A stretch of DNA of 64,000 bases from Geothermovivens sp964644845 (GTDB lineage: Bacteria; Zhuqueibacterota; Zhuqueibacteria; Oleimicrobiales; Geothermoviventaceae). The position numbers were made by a program, and so were the translations under genes. Positions 61,053 to 64,000 of the stretch are shown here, one piece after another. Each line of letters begins with the position of its first letter. Position 1 is the stretch's first letter. The stretch covers positions 1-64,000 of the forward strand of contig CAZXXS010000048.1 of the NCBI GenBank assembly GCA_964644845.1, read 5' to 3'. The notes below the pieces were generated by a model. The model was not told where the DNA came from. It did not search any database and saw only the letters and a program-made list of their open reading frames with translations.

Positions 61053-64000
61053 TCACCGAAAGCGACCTTCTGGCCACCACGACTCGCTGAGCTGTGTGGA
61101 CTCCTCAAGTCCGCCTTCCGTCTCATCTTGGTTACGAAGGGGCAGGTAAACTCGAACCTCCGTTCCCTCACCAGCCTTGCTTCGCAACTCCATTCGCCCA
61201 CCGTGCGCGCGAACAATTCCGTCCGAAATGGGCAGCCCCATGCCCACTCCCGTGGGTTTGGTCGTGTAAAAGGGCTGAAAAATCTTCTTACGCGCTTCCT
61301 CAGGGACACCGGGGCCGTTGTCCGCCACAGCAATCCAAGCGTGGCGCTGTCCCCCCTCACCGGCGTAGAGCCCAGAGGAAACCCGTACCACACCTGTCGC
61401 TTTTTCCTTAACGGCATCGACCGCATTCTGCAGCAAATTCACAATGACGTGTTTCAAAAGTTGACTGTCCACGGGCACACGAGGGAGCCCTTCGTACAGA
61501 GTGGTTTCCAGCTTCACGTTCTCCGGAACTTCCAGGCGGTAGAGCCTCAGTACATTCAGCACAAGAGCGTTCAGATCGCTCTGTTCTTTGCGAGGTCTTG
61601 GCAACCTGGAAAACCGCAGGAAATCGTCGAGTACGCGGCTCACACGTCGCGACTCTTCCAACACAATTTCCATGAGCTCACGGTCTTCTCCACTCACGTC
61701 CAGGGTGTCGCCCAGCGCGCTCACCGAGGTAGTAATGGCCGCCAGCGGATTCCGAATTTCGTGTGCAATTGCCGCTGCCAGCTCACCAACCGCTGCCAGC
61801 TTCTCAGCCTCAGCTGCTCGTTTCTCCAATTCCCGCTGCGCCGTGATGTCGATCAGCCCGATTAGCTGTCCCCGAAACGGGTCACGCACCCTCTGCCGCG
61901 TTGCCCGCACCCGCAAACGACGCCCATCTGCGCGCACAAGACTGAGTTCCGTAGTGCCGCCGTCCACGCCAGTTTCGGAGCCGGTATCGGTCGCCCATTC
62001 CGGCAGTTCTCCTGCCGCCACGAACTCCGCAAACCGACGTCCTGACTCCAGGTCCTGAATGGACAGACCGAGCAGGTCCGCCCCCTGCCGATTCACCAAA
62101 CGAATAACGCCTTCCTCGTCCAGCAACACCAGTCCGACCGGCAGATTCTGAAACAGCGTTCGGTAGTTCTCTTCCGACTCCCGAAGCGTGTTAACGAAAC
62201 GAGTGCGTTCCACCGCTGCCACCAACTGACTTGCCAGGGTCCACAGGAAGTTCATCGCCCCGGTTTCACCAACAGGCAGTTCACGGTCGAAAAGCACGGC
62301 AAGTGTGTTTCGCGACCCCACGGTCGGAACCGAAATCGTCGCCAGGCACACTCGGAACGTTTCGCTACGAGCACCGATTGCGGTCGTCCGGCAGATTCCC
62401 TCCCGTTGCGCCTCCTCCACGGCGGCAAGAATGTCCGACTCGCGGATTCCTCGTTTGGCCAAACCGACGTGCCGGACGCAGCGGCCCCCAGCGCGCTCGC
62501 GCACCCAGAACGCCCCAAGACCACCGAAAGCGCGGATAGCCTGCAGCATGGCGTAGCGCACCAATTTCTCGGCGTCTTCTTCGGCCGAAAAGAAACGCCA
62601 GGTGCGCAAAAGCCGCCGCGAGAACGCGAGATTGGCGCTCAAGTCCTCGAACAGGCGGCGGTTGGTAAGAGCCAAACTGAGTTGCGCCGCCACCTCGTTG
62701 AGGAATGGAAGGTCCCGCTCCGTGAAGTATCCTTCCCGGAAAGACCCGAGATTCAAACTTCCAAACACCTTGTCTTGCGCGATCAAAGGAACGTTGATCG
62801 CCGAACGGATTCCGTAAGCTAGCACTCGTTCGTCGACGCGGCTCCGGCGACGCGTCAGACGCAGGTTGCTGATGATTCGCGCCTTGCGTGACCGGACTAC
62901 GCGCCCCAGGAATGAGTCGCCAGCGTCGAAAACTTCGCCAGGCTGCACGCGAAGCGGTTTGGAGCCTTCAATTGCGATCACCTTGAGCGTTTTTTCGCGA
63001 GCGTTGATTGCTGTCACAGAAGCCAGGTCGTAAGGTAACACACGTTTCAACGCCGTCAGCGCTCTCTGACCCAGCTCCTGAGCATCGATGTTCCCTCCCG
63101 TCAGACGCCCCAACTCCGCCAGCAATGCGGCCCGTTCAGCCTCTACCTGGTGCCGCTGAAGGTCCAGAGCGGCGTTGATGGCCATGGCCGCATGTCGCGC
63201 CCCAACCAACATGTTGCGCACCTGCTGCGCGGACGGCCACACGCCTTCCGGCAACCCGAACAGCATGTACGCCTGCGTTTGCCCGTAGACCCGGCATGGC
63301 ACCACCCAGATTTGCTTTGCCCGCGGCGGTTTGGACCACGCACGTCTGAGAGCAACGGCCGCACGACCAGTGACAAGATGCGCCCCCTCCGGGCTCGCAT
63401 GCTTTTCCGCCTCCTCCAGACGTTTGTTCCACGTCCGCAGACGCTTGTGCCCGGTCAAAGTCTCACCGTTCCAGACAACAGCGCCATTTTGCCAGAATTT
63501 GCCGTACGGCAGCATAAGCCCTGTGCGCTCGTTTCGCACAGCCATGCCCAGCCAGCAACACGGGTACAGCTCCGAAACCGCGCTGCCAATTGCCTCCACG
63601 ATTGCCCCGAGATCCCTGGCGTCCAGCAACGCGCTGGACAGGCGCAGCAGAGTGGTCTGGAGCTGCAACGTCTTGTTCAACCGCTGCACCAGTCTCGCGT
63701 TTTCGAGCGCCAGGGCCAGTTCTCGTGCCACGGTGTCCAGCCCAGCCTGACCGACCAGCACCAGCCTCGGCTGCTTCGCTTCAACGCCGAGGGCACCAAC
63801 GAGTCGTCCGTAAGCGCGTAGCGGAAGTACCATCCCGCGAGGCGACACGCCCAGTGCCCGCCTTACGATCCGGTCCCTGTTCAGTTCGTCCAGGTTTTCC
63901 GGAAGAACAACACGGGGCCGCGGTTTGAGCGCCCAACTTCCAGCCGAGGTCACAAAGTCCAGTGCCTGTCCGTCTTCGGAAATCTGGTACAGCACTGCCC
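61053..64000 (-). CDS. Multi-GAF/PAS histidine kinase, 5' end cut
   Basis: At least 980 residues and open to the right edge; the sequence begins inside a GAF-like domain, so the true start lies outside. Order: about three to four GAF-like segments (1-580), a PAS domain (about 605-720, GLVLLDEEGVIRLVNRQG), HisKA with phospho-acceptor His745 (HEIRNP) and a HATPase domain (NLLQNAVDAV, VADNGPGVP, GVGMGLPIS). No membrane helix is visible in the part present, suggesting a cytosolic sensor. It forms a two-component pair with the NtrC-type regulator that follows. The signal is unknown. Confidence 0.92.
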   Translation of the reverse strand, partial: AVLYQISEDGQALDFVTSAGSWALKPRPRVVLPENLDELNRDRIVRRALGVSPRGMVLPLRAYGRLVGALGVEAKQPRLVLVGQAGLDTVARELALALENARLVQRLNKTLQLQTTLLRLSSALLDARDLGAIVEAIGSAVSELYPCCWLGMAVRNERTGLMLPYGKFWQNGAVVWNGETLTGHKRLRTWNKRLEEAEKHASPEGAHLVTGRAAVALRRAWSKPPRAKQIWVVPCRVYGQTQAYMLFGLPEGVWPSAQQVRNMLVGARHAAMAINAALDLQRHQVEAERAALLAELGRLTGGNIDAQELGQRALTALKRVLPYDLASVTAINAREKTLKVIAIEGSKPLRVQPGEVFDAGDSFLGRVVRSRKARIISNLRLTRRRSRVDERVLAYGIRSAINVPLIAQDKVFGSLNLGSFREGYFTERDLPFLNEVAAQLSLALTNRRLFEDLSANLAFSRRLLRTWRFFSAEEDAEKLVRYAMLQAIRAFGGLGAFWVRERAGGRCVRHVGLAKRGIRESDILAAVEEAQREGICRTTAIGARSETFRVCLATISVPTVGSRNTLAVLFDRELPVGETGAMNFLWTLASQLVAAVERTRFVNTLRESEENYRTLFQNLPVGLVLLDEEGVIRLVNRQGADLLGLSIQDLESGRRFAEFVAAGELPEWATDTGSETGVDGGTTELSLVRADGRRLRVRATRQRVRDPFRGQLIGLIDITAQRELEKRAAEAEKLAAVGELAAAIAHEIRNPLAAITTSVSALGDTLDVSGEDRELMEIVLEESRRVSRVLDDFLRFSRLPRPRKEQSDLNALVLNVLRLYRLEVPENVKLETTLYEGLPRVPVDSQLLKHVIVNLLQNAVDAVKEKATGVVRVSSGLYAGEGGQRHAWIAVADNGPGVPEEARKKIFQPFYTTKPTGVGMGLPISDGIVRAHGGRMELRSKAGEGTEVRVYLPLRNQDETEGGLEESTQLSESWWPEGRFR

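Noticed and set aside
1..64000. CRISPR arrays, insertion sequences, integrases and prophage genes
   Set aside because: No regularly spaced repeats, transposase or integrase-like ORFs, or inverted-repeat-bounded genes were found on reading both strands.

Overview
The window reads as chromosomal DNA from a Gram-negative bacterium of the Fibrobacterota-Chlorobiota-Bacteroidota (FCB) superphylum, probably outside Bacteroidota proper (for example KSB1- or Calditrichota-like). The evidence is several secreted proteins with C-terminal sorting-type tails (one with PNPFNP), a PorV/PorQ-family barrel, two TonB-dependent receptors with carboxypeptidase-like N-terminal domains, PPi-dependent phosphofructokinase and an archaeal-type UbiA prenyltransferase. 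Strong Shine-Dalgarno sites and sigma70-like promoters argue against typical Bacteroidota. No insertion sequence, prophage, CRISPR array or integron was seen. Almost everything is vertically inherited-looking housekeeping and envelope biology.

Layout. 1-5.5 kb (minus): a partial ORF, a vWA membrane protein, tsaD, an orphan ybbR, a small zinc-ribbon protein and a 104-residue hypothetical. 5.8-13.1 kb (minus): a secretion/uptake operon of TonB receptor, FnIII secreted protein, PorV-like barrel and a tail-bearing secreted protein, behind a predicted 430-nt leader. 14.1-15.4 kb (minus): pfp. 16.1-24 kb (plus): the conserved block ispE, spoVG, tRNA-Gln, prs, rplY, pth, then hppA, then rpsF-ssb-rpsR-rplI. 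24.6-32.3 kb (plus): a lipoprotein Gfo/Idh/MocA-type oxidoreductase behind a LacI-type operator, a Wzi-like outer-membrane protein, two coupled GT2 glycosyltransferases and a radical SAM/SPASM-like protein. 32.7 kb: a stand-alone H-NOX haem sensor. 34.1-43.5 kb (plus): an operon of two paralogous secreted proteins, a lipoprotein, a TonB receptor and a DUF3108-like protein, then a CehA/McbA-type PHP hydrolase. 43.7-49.2 kb (minus): R3H protein, mpl, thioredoxin-like protein, rodZ, maf, dtd and ubiA. 49.5-57.4 kb (minus): an envelope operon of M2-type metallopeptidase lipoprotein, NHL protein, a giant outer-membrane protein and an Omp85 protein. 57.9-64 kb (minus): lytic transglycosylase, NtrC-type response regulator and a multi-GAF/PAS histidine kinase cut by the window edge.

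Functional links. PPi-dependent PFK and the K+-dependent membrane pyrophosphatase suggest pyrophosphate-based energy saving. Much of the rest builds, remodels or decorates the envelope: Mpl, RodZ, lytic transglycosylase, UbiA, Wzi/GT2 proteins, Omp85 and the secreted-protein operons. The most unusual items are the orphan H-NOX, the paired secreted-protein/TonB operon, the giant outer-membrane protein with glycine-tyrosine repeats, and a strong minus-strand terminator with no gene in front of it.
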